From ZC4RG30 sp035556135 (GTDB lineage Bacteria > Pseudomonadota > Gammaproteobacteria > Steroidobacterales > Steroidobacteraceae): a DNA stretch of 64,000 nucleotides. The DNA lies in assembly GCA_035556135.1 (NCBI GenBank), contig DATMFO010000003.1, forward strand, positions 1 through 64,000. The letters are read 5' to 3'. Of this stretch, positions 55,401 to 63,750 are shown piece by piece. The position numbers were made by a program, and so were the translations under genes. Numbering within the stretch: the stretch's first letter is position 1; each line of letters opens with the position of its first letter. Under the pieces are notes generated by a model, which searched no databases, had not been told where the DNA came from, and was given only the letters and a program-made list of their open reading frames with translations.

Positions 55401-56390
55401 ATGCTGCGTGACATTGCATCAGGAAGTGCTTCGAGCCCGTCACATTCCGCGCTGCAAACAGTGGCGGATGTCGACCGCCTCATCCTCCGCTTGTTCATGC
55501 TGTGGAATGTGCCGCGCATCGAGGTGCACCTGCACACGCTGCCGGCACTGCACGTGCAGCACACCCAGCAGCGCCTTGACACCCTCCAGGAGCGGACAAT
55601 TGGGTCGTGGGGTGAAATCGCGGCGGGTGTGATGCTGCTGGCGGGATTCATCCATGCGTGGAATCAATGGACCAGTGCCCAGCAATGGCGGCAGCTGGGA
55701 TACGTGCTCATCGCTACCGCCGCTACCTGGCTGGCCGGGCAGCTGCTTGAATCCGCATGGAGGAGGATGCGCCTGATCTGGGCGCTGTGGCGGCTCAGGC
55801 GGCAGCTGGTCACAGGGAAGGGACTTTATGCGGGGTCTACGCAGGTTCCGTTCCATTCCGAATACGATTCCGTGGTGCCGGAACCTGTTGGAGCCGCAGC
55901 GGCAGCCTCGGTTGCTGCATCCGCGGCGCGCAACTCGATCGATCCATACGCCGACGCCGCGGGGCCTGATGCAAGGCGGGCCCTCATCGCGCGCCCATCG
56001 GATGTTGTCCGCCTGCTCTGGCGGCTGCTGGTGCCGTGGCGATTGCCCCGCATCGAGCTGCAGACTGCCGGGCTGCCGGGTGTGGACCTGCAGCGCATCC
56101 AGCATCGCATTACGCTGCTTTGCGGCTCCTGCAATTGCGTGCTTGGTGCGCTGCTGGCCACGATGACACTCCTGGCGGGCAGCTTCTACATCGTTCTTTC
56201 CACGAGCCGCGACTGGGCCTGGCCCAGGGACTACTGGGACTCGCGCCCAGGCATGCTGCTTGCCCTCGGAGTGGTCGGTGCCGGCGTGGTTGGCTGGCTG
56301 ATCGAAACGGTGATGACGCGCACAAGACTGGCGGCGGTGCTGTTGCACCTGCGGGGCAGGCTGCGCGCGCAGGCAGAAAGAGTCACGTAG
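55401..56390 (+). CDS. four-helix membrane protein made of two homologous halves
   Basis: The protein is 329 aa. Residues 24-66 (VDRLILRLFMLWNVPRIEVHLHTLPALHVQHTQQRLDTL) and 201-243 (DVVRLLWRLLVPWRLPRIELQTAGLPGVDLQRIQHRITLL) align without gaps. Each is followed by a pair of membrane helices (about 73-88 and 98-117; 246-266 and 285-305). Each pair is followed by a basic amphipathic helix (RRMRLIWALWRLRRQL; RTRLAAVLLHLRGRLR). The gene therefore arose by internal duplication. I recognise no family. It stands alone, diverging from DUF3861. Confidence 0.72.
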   Translation: MLRDIASGSASSPSHSALQTVADVDRLILRLFMLWNVPRIEVHLHTLPALHVQHTQQRLDTLQERTIGSWGEIAAGVMLLAGFIHAWNQWTSAQQWRQLGYVLIATAATWLAGQLLESAWRRMRLIWALWRLRRQLVTGKGLYAGSTQVPFHSEYDSVVPEPVGAAAAASVAASAARNSIDPYADAAGPDARRALIARPSDVVRLLWRLLVPWRLPRIELQTAGLPGVDLQRIQHRITLLCGSCNCVLGALLATMTLLAGSFYIVLSTSRDWAWPRDYWDSRPGMLLALGVVGAGVVGWLIETVMTRTRLAAVLLHLRGRLRAQAERVT

Positions 56391-56446
56391 CCAGGGCTGG
56401 CGCAGGTGATGCGCCAGCCCATGATTCCTGCGTCAGGCCGCGCGAC

Positions 56447-57829
56447 TCAGTTGCGGAAAGTCTCCTGCAACAGGCGGTGCAGGTACCGCCGCCAGATCTG
56501 GTAATCGTGTCCGTAGCCCGGATCCTCGCTCCAGGTGTGCTTCACGCCTGCCGTCGTGAGGGCCTGATGCATGGTGCGACCACCATTGACCGCGGTGTCT
56601 TCCGTGCCGGAGCCAATGAAGATCATCTTGTAGTTCTTGTTGGTCTTCGCAGCATCAGCAGTGAGCAGGTTGGTGGAGCCATAGCCGCTGAAACCGGCCA
56701 CGTAGGCGAACAGCTCGGGATGCCCGAAGCCGATCGACGTGCTGTGGCCGCCGCCCATGGAGTAGCCCATGATGGCGCGGTTGTTCTTGTTCTTGTTGAC
56801 GCGGTATTCCTTCTCGATGAGGGGAATCACGTAGTCCAGCATTTCCTTTTCCATGTTCCAGCCGGGGGCGCCGCCGATGCCGGCAAATCCGCCCGGAGGC
56901 CCACCGCCTGGTGCGGCACCACGGGCCCCACCGGGTGCGCCGCCCGGGGAGCCCGGGCCACCAGCACGGGGGCCACCACCGCCAGGAGCGCCGCCCGGTC
57001 CACCACCACGTGGCGGCGCCGGCGGAGGCGGCGTATAGCCTGAGGCCTTCTGCAGCGCCAGGATCTCGGCCTGCTTGCCTGTGGCACCGGTGGTGGCATG
57101 GCCGAAGGGCATCACGATGATGGCCGGCACCGCCTTCTTCTCGGCGATGAGGTTGTCCATGATGTTGTGCGCCATGCCCGACTGCGTCCAGCCGCGCTCG
57201 TAGTCATTCAGGCCGTGCAGCAGGTACACCACGGGATATTTCTTGCCGCTGGTGCCATAGCCGGGCGGCGTGTACACCACCACGCGGCGCGCAACCTTGA
57301 TCTCCTTGTTGAAGTAGTGGTGCTCCACGAGGTTGCCGTGTGGCACGTCGCGGAACATCATGAAGTCCGCTTCCTTGCCTGGCAGGCCGACGACGCTCTT
57401 GTAGACGCCGGAGCCGGGCCGCACGAAGGTGTTCTGCGGATCGGGCGTGGAGAAGCCGTCCACGACGAACCAGTACTGGTAGTAGCTGGGCATCAGCTTC
57501 GGAGAGGTCCATGACCACACGCCGTTGGCATCCTTGGTCATGTCGAAGCCGGCCGAGCCATTGACCGGCAGGTCACCGAGCTTCGGCATGTCGGTGTAGA
57601 GCTTCACCGTCCTGGCATTCGGTGCCTGCAGCCGGAAGGTGATGGTGCCGTTGTCGTTCACTTCGGGTGAGCGTGCGTTCTGGGTGACGACGCTGCCTTC
57701 GATGCCGGGACCGCGGCCGCCACCGGGACCGCCGCCGCCGGGCGGATCGTTCCTGATCTGGGCCTGTGCGCAAACAGCAAGGACCATTGAAAGCGCTGTC
57801 GCCGTGAAGATGCGAGGGATGAGTTTCAT
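56447..57829 (-). CDS. secreted CE1-type esterase with N-terminal E-set domain and a Gly/Pro-rich insert
   Basis: The precursor is 460 aa. After a signal peptide and a Gly-rich patch comes an early-set domain (NGTITFRLQAPNARTVKLYTDMP). An alpha/beta-hydrolase of the feruloyl/enterochelin esterase type follows: VYLLHGLNDYERGW, the nucleophile Ser357 in GYSMGG, an acid near 410-411 and His441 in GYGHD. Residues 266-323 are an almost pure Gly/Pro/Ala/Arg stretch inserted before the nucleophile. The substrate is probably an aromatic or plant-cell-wall ester, by family. It lies 77 bases downstream of the SnoaL-like gene on the same strand. Confidence 0.85.
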   Translation of the reverse strand: MKLIPRIFTATALSMVLAVCAQAQIRNDPPGGGGPGGGRGPGIEGSVVTQNARSPEVNDNGTITFRLQAPNARTVKLYTDMPKLGDLPVNGSAGFDMTKDANGVWSWTSPKLMPSYYQYWFVVDGFSTPDPQNTFVRPGSGVYKSVVGLPGKEADFMMFRDVPHGNLVEHHYFNKEIKVARRVVVYTPPGYGTSGKKYPVVYLLHGLNDYERGWTQSGMAHNIMDNLIAEKKAVPAIIVMPFGHATTGATGKQAEILALQKASGYTPPPPAPPRGGGPGGAPGGGGPRAGGPGSPGGAPGGARGAAPGGGPPGGFAGIGGAPGWNMEKEMLDYVIPLIEKEYRVNKNKNNRAIMGYSMGGGHSTSIGFGHPELFAYVAGFSGYGSTNLLTADAAKTNKNYKMIFIGSGTEDTAVNGGRTMHQALTTAGVKHTWSEDPGYGHDYQIWRRYLHRLLQETFRN

Positions 57830-57906
57830 GGTGTCTTCTTGGTGATTTGATGAAAGGAGAAACAGCGGATCCGACGAATCAGTGATGGGCCGTATCGTAG
57901 TACTAA

Positions 57907-58419
57907 TTACTCCTGCTGTGTGGCCCAGAGCCCGGCCAGCACATCCGGCCGGGGTCGGGTGGACCGCGCACCGTCCTGGCCCGCGAAGCGGCCAAGCACC
58001 GGGCCGCACCAGTCCCGGATGTAGCGCCGCCAGATGCGCCAGCGGCCGTTCTCGCGGCGCAGCTCATCTTCGTAATATCCCATCACATGCAGCAGGTGCG
58101 GGCCTGTCGCAGTGCGCAGGGCGACGGCGACGTAGCTGCGGCCCACTGCACCGTCTGCCGTGGGCGTGACGATCAGGTTGCTCACATGGTGCTGGCGGCC
58201 GGCGGATTCGGGTCGCTGGCGGAAATACGCGATGAACCGGCGCAGTGCAGCCGGGCCGCGCCACCGGCCCTCGGTTTCGAACACATCCCACACCAGCTCG
58301 CCTTCGCTGCAGAAACAATCGACGAACGCTTCCTCGTCCCCGGTGTCGAGGCTCCAGGCGTAGCGCGCCGTCAGTTCGTGGATTTCCAGCCGGTCTGCAC
58401 TGTCGAATGCCTGTGTCAT
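57907..58419 (-). CDS. SnoaL-like (NTF2-fold) protein
   Basis: The protein is 170 aa from the ATG at 58419. RLEIHELTARYAWSLDTGDEEAFVDCFCSEGELVWD and WRIWRRYIRDWCGPV match SnoaL_4-type NTF2-like domains, which include small dehydratases, isomerases and ring-hydroxylase beta subunits. The reaction is unknown. It lies ten bases downstream of the DUF3237 gene, in what looks like one transcript from the alcohol dehydrogenase gene. Confidence 0.83.
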   Translation of the reverse strand: MTQAFDSADRLEIHELTARYAWSLDTGDEEAFVDCFCSEGELVWDVFETEGRWRGPAALRRFIAYFRQRPESAGRQHHVSNLIVTPTADGAVGRSYVAVALRTATGPHLLHVMGYYEDELRRENGRWRIWRRYIRDWCGPVLGRFAGQDGARSTRPRPDVLAGLWATQQE

Positions 58420-58429
58420 TGTGCTTCCG

Positions 58430-58921
58430 TCAGGTGACCGCGTAGTAGTCGAACACCGACTGCGATCCGCGGCGTTCGCCCTTGCCGACAAATATGGTGC
58501 GGGCCAGCCAGTCGTGCGGCCCTGCCGGAACTTCGAAGCGAGGCGTCACACGGCAGTAGGTTTCCTCGGGTCGAACAGGCATGCCGGACTCAAGGCGCAC
58601 CAGCACGTCAGGTGGGGCATACGCGAGGCCTCGGTTGTGGATGTAGATGGGCGTGCCGTCGTTGGCCTCGAGCATGTAGTGGGCTTCGAAATCCACCAGG
58701 CCGCTGTGCCACAGGCGAGGCCAGTCACCGCCCGAGCGCGAGACCACGCGGCCCTGCAGGCGTGGCCCGTCGATGGTCCCGCCCAGCACGGAAACGAAAC
58801 CCCGTCGTCCCGCCTCGAAGGCGGGCTCGAAGCGAAGGCGTGGTCCCGGCTCCAGGTCCAGCAGGATGCGGAACGCAAAACCGAGACCCGGCGGAGCCAT
58901 TACAAGTGCGGCATCGGTCAT
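58430..58921 (-). CDS. DUF3237 family protein
   Basis: The protein is 163 aa. GFVSVLGGTIDGPRLQGRVVSRSGGDWPRL, DFEAHYMLEANDGTPIYIHNRG and FEVPAGPHDWLARTIFVGKGER are the conserved blocks of DUF3237, a beta-barrel family found in catabolic clusters of aromatics and terpenoids. Its activity is not established. Its start overlaps the stop of the MFS transporter gene by four bases. Confidence 0.87.
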   Translation of the reverse strand: MTDAALVMAPPGLGFAFRILLDLEPGPRLRFEPAFEAGRRGFVSVLGGTIDGPRLQGRVVSRSGGDWPRLWHSGLVDFEAHYMLEANDGTPIYIHNRGLAYAPPDVLVRLESGMPVRPEETYCRVTPRFEVPAGPHDWLARTIFVGKGERRGSQSVFDYYAVT

Positions 58922-60204
58922 GTGGAAAGCCTCCGCTGGCTGCGCGTTCCCAGGGCCAGTACGACAGCGGCCAGCAACAGGAAGCAGGCCAGTATCACGA
59001 TGGCGGGTGAGTGACTGCCGAAACGTTCCACCAGATCACCCATCAGTCGTGGTCCGACGATGCCGCCCGCAGTGCCGGCCATGCTCACCGCGGCGATCAC
59101 GCCGATGGGCACGTCGCCTTTGCCAATATCCAGCGCGGCCGGCACGGTCCAGAACACCCCCTGTGCGGCACCGAGGCCGAATCCCGCGACCACCAGCATG
59201 CCCAGCACCGCCGGTCCGACCGGCAGGTTGACGGCCGCGAGCAGCGCGATGCCACCCAGCAGTGCACCGGCGGCGGTGTGCCAGAGCCGCTCGCCATGAC
59301 GATCGGAGTGGCGGGCGTTGAGGAACAGTCCCGCGACCAGGCCGGCTTGGGGCAGGGCACTCAAGGTGCCGATCATCAGTTCGCTGTCGGCGATGGCCAG
59401 TTGCCGGACGATCTGCGGCAGCCAGTACACCAGTGCATAGGAGCCGGTCATCACGAGGAACCACACGGCAGCGCAGAGCCAGATGCGCAGGTCCCGCAGG
59501 GCCAGCGCCAGCGGCAGGCCGGCGCGGCTGCTCGTGGCCTCTGCGGCGATCTGTGCTTCCAGCCGCTCGCCTTCCCCAGCCGCCAGCCAGCGGGCCTGGC
59601 GAGGCCGGTCAACGAAATAAGCCGCGGCCAGCAGCGCGAAGAGGAAGTTCGGTATCGCCGAGACCAGGAACATCCAGCGCCACTCCGCCACTCCCAGGGG
59701 GTTGCTCATGCCGAGCAGCCAGCCACACAACGGGCCACCCACCACCAGCGAGATCGGCACCGCGGACAGCGCGACGGCCATGGCACGCGCGCGCGTGGCG
59801 CGGGGCGTCCATTGGCTGATGTACCAGGTCATGCCCGGTGCAAAGCCGGCCTCGGCGGCGCCGAGCACGAAACGCGCCACGGTGAAATTCCAGGGATCCT
59901 GCAGGCGCGACATCATCACGCCGGCGATGCCCCACACTGCCATCGACAGCAGCAGCCACAGGCGGATGCCCATGCGACGCAGCAGCATGGCGTGCGGATA
60001 CTGGAACAGCAGGTAGGCGATGAAGAAGGCGCTGACGCCGTTGCCGAATGCCACCGGGCTCAGCCCGATGTCGTTCGACATCTGCTGCGCGGCGAAACTC
60101 ACGTTCATCCGGTCGATGGAATTGATGAACGTGAGCATCGCAATGGGCAGCAGCAGCCGCCACACGGTGCGGCGATAGAGCGGGTCGGTCACGCGCGCTT
60201 CCAC
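58918..60204 (-). CDS. MFS transporter, anion:cation symporter type
   Basis: The protein is 428 aa from the GTG at 60204, three bases after the SDR stop. It has twelve helices. INSIDRMNVSFAAQQM in helix 1, RRMGIRLWLLLSMAVWG between helices 2 and 3 and RFVLGAAEAGFAPGMTWYISQW in helix 4 are typical of the ACS family, which imports organic anions such as aromatic acids and hexuronates. It probably brings in the substrate or product of the surrounding catabolic genes. Confidence 0.9.
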   Translation of the reverse strand: MEARVTDPLYRRTVWRLLLPIAMLTFINSIDRMNVSFAAQQMSNDIGLSPVAFGNGVSAFFIAYLLFQYPHAMLLRRMGIRLWLLLSMAVWGIAGVMMSRLQDPWNFTVARFVLGAAEAGFAPGMTWYISQWTPRATRARAMAVALSAVPISLVVGGPLCGWLLGMSNPLGVAEWRWMFLVSAIPNFLFALLAAAYFVDRPRQARWLAAGEGERLEAQIAAEATSSRAGLPLALALRDLRIWLCAAVWFLVMTGSYALVYWLPQIVRQLAIADSELMIGTLSALPQAGLVAGLFLNARHSDRHGERLWHTAAGALLGGIALLAAVNLPVGPAVLGMLVVAGFGLGAAQGVFWTVPAALDIGKGDVPIGVIAAVSMAGTAGGIVGPRLMGDLVERFGSHSPAIVILACFLLLAAVVLALGTRSQRRLST

Positions 60205-60207
60205 TGC

Positions 60208-60996
60208 CTAGAAGGTGGAGCGCGTCGTGGCGCCGTCGACCACGATGCTCTGCCCGGTCATGTAACCCGCGTGCTCGCTGCAGAGGAAGGCCACCAGCGC
60301 GCCCACATCGACCGGGTCGCCGAAGCGCTTTGCCGGGATCTGGTAGGCCTCCACGAATTTCGCGATTTCGATGTCGTAGGTGGTGCCGTTGCGCTGCGCG
60401 GCGGCGGTGAACTGGTCGTGCACCGCTGCGGTATGGAACATGCCGGGCAGCACGTTGTTGAGCGTCACGTTGTCAGGGGCCACCCGCCGCGCCACCGCGC
60501 CGGCATAGTTCACCAACGCCGCTCGCGGCGCGCCGCTGAGGATGCGCAGCTCCAGCGGATACTTCGCTGCAATGGTGGCGATGTTCACGATGCGTCCCCA
60601 GCGACGTTGCACCATGCCCGGCAGCACTGCCTCGATGAAAAACACCGGGCTCATCAGCCCGGTCTCGATGCTGGCCTGCCACTGCTGCGGCGTGATGGCG
60701 CGATGGTCGGGTGTGAGCGGCGGGGGAGAGCAGGTGCCGACGAAAATGTCGGGACCGGGGCAGGCTTCGAGGATGCGACGGCGTCCCTCGTCGCTGCTGT
60801 GGTCCGCCGCCACCGCGGTGACCTTGACACCGAAGCGCGACCGCAGGTCCTGCGCAACCTGCTCCAGGCGTTCGCTGCCGCGCGCCGACAGCACCAGGTC
60901 CACGCCTTCGGCGGCGAGTGATTCGGCAGCTGCGCGTCCCATGCCGGCGCTGCTGCCATTGACGAGGGCCAGTCGCCCCCGGATGCCCATGTCCAT
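60208..60996 (-). CDS. short-chain dehydrogenase/reductase-like protein lacking the YxxxK motif
   Basis: The protein is 262 aa with a Rossmann fold. NGSSAGMGRA (residues 13-22) corresponds to TGxxxGIG, and PDNVTLNNVLPGMFHT and GYMTGQSIVVDGATTRS close the domain. Where active SDRs have YxxxK, this protein reads SGAPR (154-158), and the catalytic Ser position reads AT (140-141). Either it uses a different mechanism, as some divergent SDR branches with this pattern may, or it has lost redox activity. It lies between the alcohol dehydrogenase and MFS genes. Confidence 0.87.
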   Translation of the reverse strand: MDMGIRGRLALVNGSSAGMGRAAAESLAAEGVDLVLSARGSERLEQVAQDLRSRFGVKVTAVAADHSSDEGRRRILEACPGPDIFVGTCSPPPLTPDHRAITPQQWQASIETGLMSPVFFIEAVLPGMVQRRWGRIVNIATIAAKYPLELRILSGAPRAALVNYAGAVARRVAPDNVTLNNVLPGMFHTAAVHDQFTAAAQRNGTTYDIEIAKFVEAYQIPAKRFGDPVDVGALVAFLCSEHAGYMTGQSIVVDGATTRSTF

Positions 60997-61005
60997 GGTT
61001 CCCCC

Positions 61006-63183
61006 TCAGCGCGATGCGGACTGTTCCTGGTTCCTGAGCGCAGCCTGTCCCTGTGCCAGGAAGGCCTGGATGGCCTTCACGTCCTGCGGTGCCAGCACGT
61101 CGGCAAAGCTGGCCATGCCGTTGGGCGCCAGCTGGCCGCCGAGAACGATCTGTTCGAACGAACCATGCACCGCGGGGTTCAGGCGGAAAAGATCCGGATA
61201 CGCCGACAGCCGCGCCTCACCCTGGCCGCCGTGGCAGAGCACGCAGAACTGGAAGAAAAGTGCCGCGCCATGCTGCAGCGTCTCCGGTGACGCTTCCGGC
61301 ATCGCTGGCGGCGCCGGGGTTTCAATTGGCTGGCGTGCCGGCGGCAGGGGCGTTTCGCCGCCGTCCAGCCTGAAGGCCAGCAGCCGGCCGTAGTTCTGGT
61401 AGCGATACGCAGCGCTCTCCTGCGGATACAGCGGCGCCATGGCGCCACCGAATCCGGCCAGCACCGCGATGTACTGCACGCCGTCGATCTCGTAGCTCAC
61501 CGGCGCGGCCATGATGCCGGTGCCCACGTCGATCTCCTTCACGATGTCGCCGCTGTCGGCGCGATACACCACCAGGCGACCGGAGGAGGTGCCCTGCACC
61601 ACCAGGTTGCCCGCGGTGGTGAGCACGCCGCCACCGGCCAGCTCCGCGCGGCCCAGCGGCAGGCGCCAGCGTTCGGCCTGAGCCACCGGGTCGTAAGCGA
61701 TGAGGAATTCGCGCGTGGCAGGATCTGGCAGCCCCGGATGCGCCGCAATCACCGCGTCGTAGTCCTTGCGCTGCTCGGGCGTCATCAGGTCGACGAAGAA
61801 GCTGAAGGCGACCTGGTGCGCGGAGTTGGTCTGGCCGGGCTTCCACTGGTACGGGCCGGGCGAGGGCGCCATCACCATGCCGGACTCGCGCGCCGGGATG
61901 TACACCAGTCCTGTGCCCGGATGGAAGGCCATCGGCGGCCAGTTGTGTCCGCCGGCACCGGTGGGATAGATCAGCGCGGCCTTGTCCTGGTACGTGGCGG
62001 CCGGATTGATGGTGGGCCGGCCCTTCTCATCGAGGCCGGTGGCCCAGTTGGTGAACACATAGGGCTTGGCGGAGATGAACTCGCCGGTCTCCCGGTCGAG
62101 CACATAGAAGTAGCCATTCTTCGGCGCCTGCATCAGCACCTTGCGCTGCCGGCCCCCGATGGTGAGGTCGGCCAGGATCATGTTCTGCGTGGCGGTGTAG
62201 TCCCACATCTCCCCGGGTGTGGTCTGGAAGTGCCATGCCAGCCGTCCCGTGTCCGGCTTGATCGCGAGGATGGAGGCCAGGTACAGGTTGTCGCCGCCCG
62301 AGGGACTGCGCACCCATGGCGCTTCCGGCGAGGCATTGCCCGTGCCCACGTACAGCAGATCGAGTTCGGGGTCGTAATTCATCTCGCCCCACACCGTGCC
62401 GCCAAGGCCAGACGCCCAGTCTGAATCCTTGTCCCAGGTCTTCAGGGCCTCCGCCATCTCCGGATGCTCGGGCGGCCCCTTGGCCGGGTCGCCGGGTACA
62501 GTGAAAAAGCGCCAGCGCCGGGCGCCGCTATCAAGGTCGTACGCGGTGACATAGCCGCGTACGCCCAGTTCGGCGCCGCTGTTGCCCACCACGACCACGG
62601 GTCCTGCCACCTGCGGGGGGCCAGTGATGGTGTAGGAGCGCGTATCCCGGTCGATCAGCGTGTCCGCCCGCCACAGCTCCCTGCCGTTGCGCGCATCGAG
62701 TGCGACCAGGTGGCCGTCGAGCGTGGCCACGTACACCTTGCCCTTCCATACCTGCAGTCCGCGGCTCACCACATCGCAGCAGGCGCGGCGGTTGTAACTG
62801 CCGTCCACCTCGGGGTCGTAGCGCCAGATCTCCTTGCCCGTCCTCGCGTTCACGGCGATGGCCGAGCCCCAGGGCCCGGAGGCGTAGATCACGCCGTCGA
62901 TGACCAGTGGCGTTGCTTCCTGCCCGTGCTCCACGCGCCCGCGACGGGATCGGAACTCGTACTCCCAGGCGAGGCCGAGGCGGGCGGCATTGTCTTGCGA
63001 AATGGCCGACAGCGGCGAGAAGCGGTCCGCTTTCCAGGTGCGTCCCAGCGCCAGCCACTGCCCGGGTTCATCCGCGGCCGCCGTGAGGCGCGCGGTGTCA
63101 ACGCTTCCGGGAGGGGGCTTGGCGCACGCGGCCAGGCAGGCCAGCAGGGTCACGCCGATCATTGCGCGCAGCGTGCCGCGCAT
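61006..63183 (-). CDS. lipoprotein-type quinohemoprotein alcohol dehydrogenase
   Basis: The precursor is 725 aa from the ATG at 63183, chosen because it gives a proper lipoprotein signal (lipobox LAAC, Cys20). A PQQ beta-propeller follows, with the adjacent disulfide-forming cysteines CC at 135-136 in RRACCDVV, and tryptophan-docking repeats such as DARNGRELWRAD. A C-terminal cytochrome c domain has CVLCH (647-651) and an axial Met in NGMASF. Type II enzymes of this kind oxidise primary or secondary alcohols in the periplasm. It is the first gene of the six-gene leftward run. Confidence 0.93.
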   Translation of the reverse strand: MRGTLRAMIGVTLLACLAACAKPPPGSVDTARLTAAADEPGQWLALGRTWKADRFSPLSAISQDNAARLGLAWEYEFRSRRGRVEHGQEATPLVIDGVIYASGPWGSAIAVNARTGKEIWRYDPEVDGSYNRRACCDVVSRGLQVWKGKVYVATLDGHLVALDARNGRELWRADTLIDRDTRSYTITGPPQVAGPVVVVGNSGAELGVRGYVTAYDLDSGARRWRFFTVPGDPAKGPPEHPEMAEALKTWDKDSDWASGLGGTVWGEMNYDPELDLLYVGTGNASPEAPWVRSPSGGDNLYLASILAIKPDTGRLAWHFQTTPGEMWDYTATQNMILADLTIGGRQRKVLMQAPKNGYFYVLDRETGEFISAKPYVFTNWATGLDEKGRPTINPAATYQDKAALIYPTGAGGHNWPPMAFHPGTGLVYIPARESGMVMAPSPGPYQWKPGQTNSAHQVAFSFFVDLMTPEQRKDYDAVIAAHPGLPDPATREFLIAYDPVAQAERWRLPLGRAELAGGGVLTTAGNLVVQGTSSGRLVVYRADSGDIVKEIDVGTGIMAAPVSYEIDGVQYIAVLAGFGGAMAPLYPQESAAYRYQNYGRLLAFRLDGGETPLPPARQPIETPAPPAMPEASPETLQHGAALFFQFCVLCHGGQGEARLSAYPDLFRLNPAVHGSFEQIVLGGQLAPNGMASFADVLAPQDVKAIQAFLAQGQAALRNQEQSASR

Positions 63184-63351
63184 TCCGTTCGCACCGCTGC
63201 GCTGTGCGCAGCCCATCGCCGGCATCGTCACATCCACCCCCGCGGACCTGTTCTTCTGGCGATGAGGATACTGGAATGCCCACGCGCCTGAGCGCAACCT
63301 TTGTGTCTGCCGGATAATCCCGCTTCCCTGATCCATCAAACGAGGGCACAC

Positions 63352-63735
63352 ATGTCCGTTTTCACGCACGTCGTCGTCGGCACCAATGACCTGGCCCGGG
63401 CCCGCAGTTTTTACGACGCGACCCTGGCGCCATTGGGGATGAAATACATCGGACCCATGGGCGAAAACGCTTGCATGTATGGCGTCGATATCCCCGCATT
63501 CATGGTCACACGCCCGCGCGACGGGCAGCCGGCCTGCCACGCGAACGGTGGCACGATAGGCTTCGCCGCAGCCACGCGCGATGCCGTGCATGCCTTCCAT
63601 GCAGCGGCACTGGCCAATGGAGGCACCGACGAGGGACTGCCCGGGCCGCGCGCTTTTTCTCCCACCGCCTATGGCGCGTATGTCCGGGATCCGGACGGGA
63701 ACAAGCTTTCGGTGTACTGCTTCGCGCCAGCCTGA
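63352..63735 (+). CDS. VOC superfamily (glyoxalase-like) protein
   Basis: The protein is 127 aa from the ATG at 63352, with GAGGG upstream. It is a single VOC domain: HVVVGTNDLARARSFYDATLAPLGMKYI, then GGTIGFAAATRDAVHAFHAAALANGGTDEGLPGPR and YVRDPDGNKLSVYCF. Metal-binding His and Glu positions are only partly apparent. Such proteins act as lyases, isomerases or resistance factors. It diverges from the alcohol dehydrogenase gene over 168 bases. Confidence 0.87.
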   Translation: MSVFTHVVVGTNDLARARSFYDATLAPLGMKYIGPMGENACMYGVDIPAFMVTRPRDGQPACHANGGTIGFAAATRDAVHAFHAAALANGGTDEGLPGPRAFSPTAYGAYVRDPDGNKLSVYCFAPA

Positions 63736-63750
63736 CGGCTGGGGTGCGGC

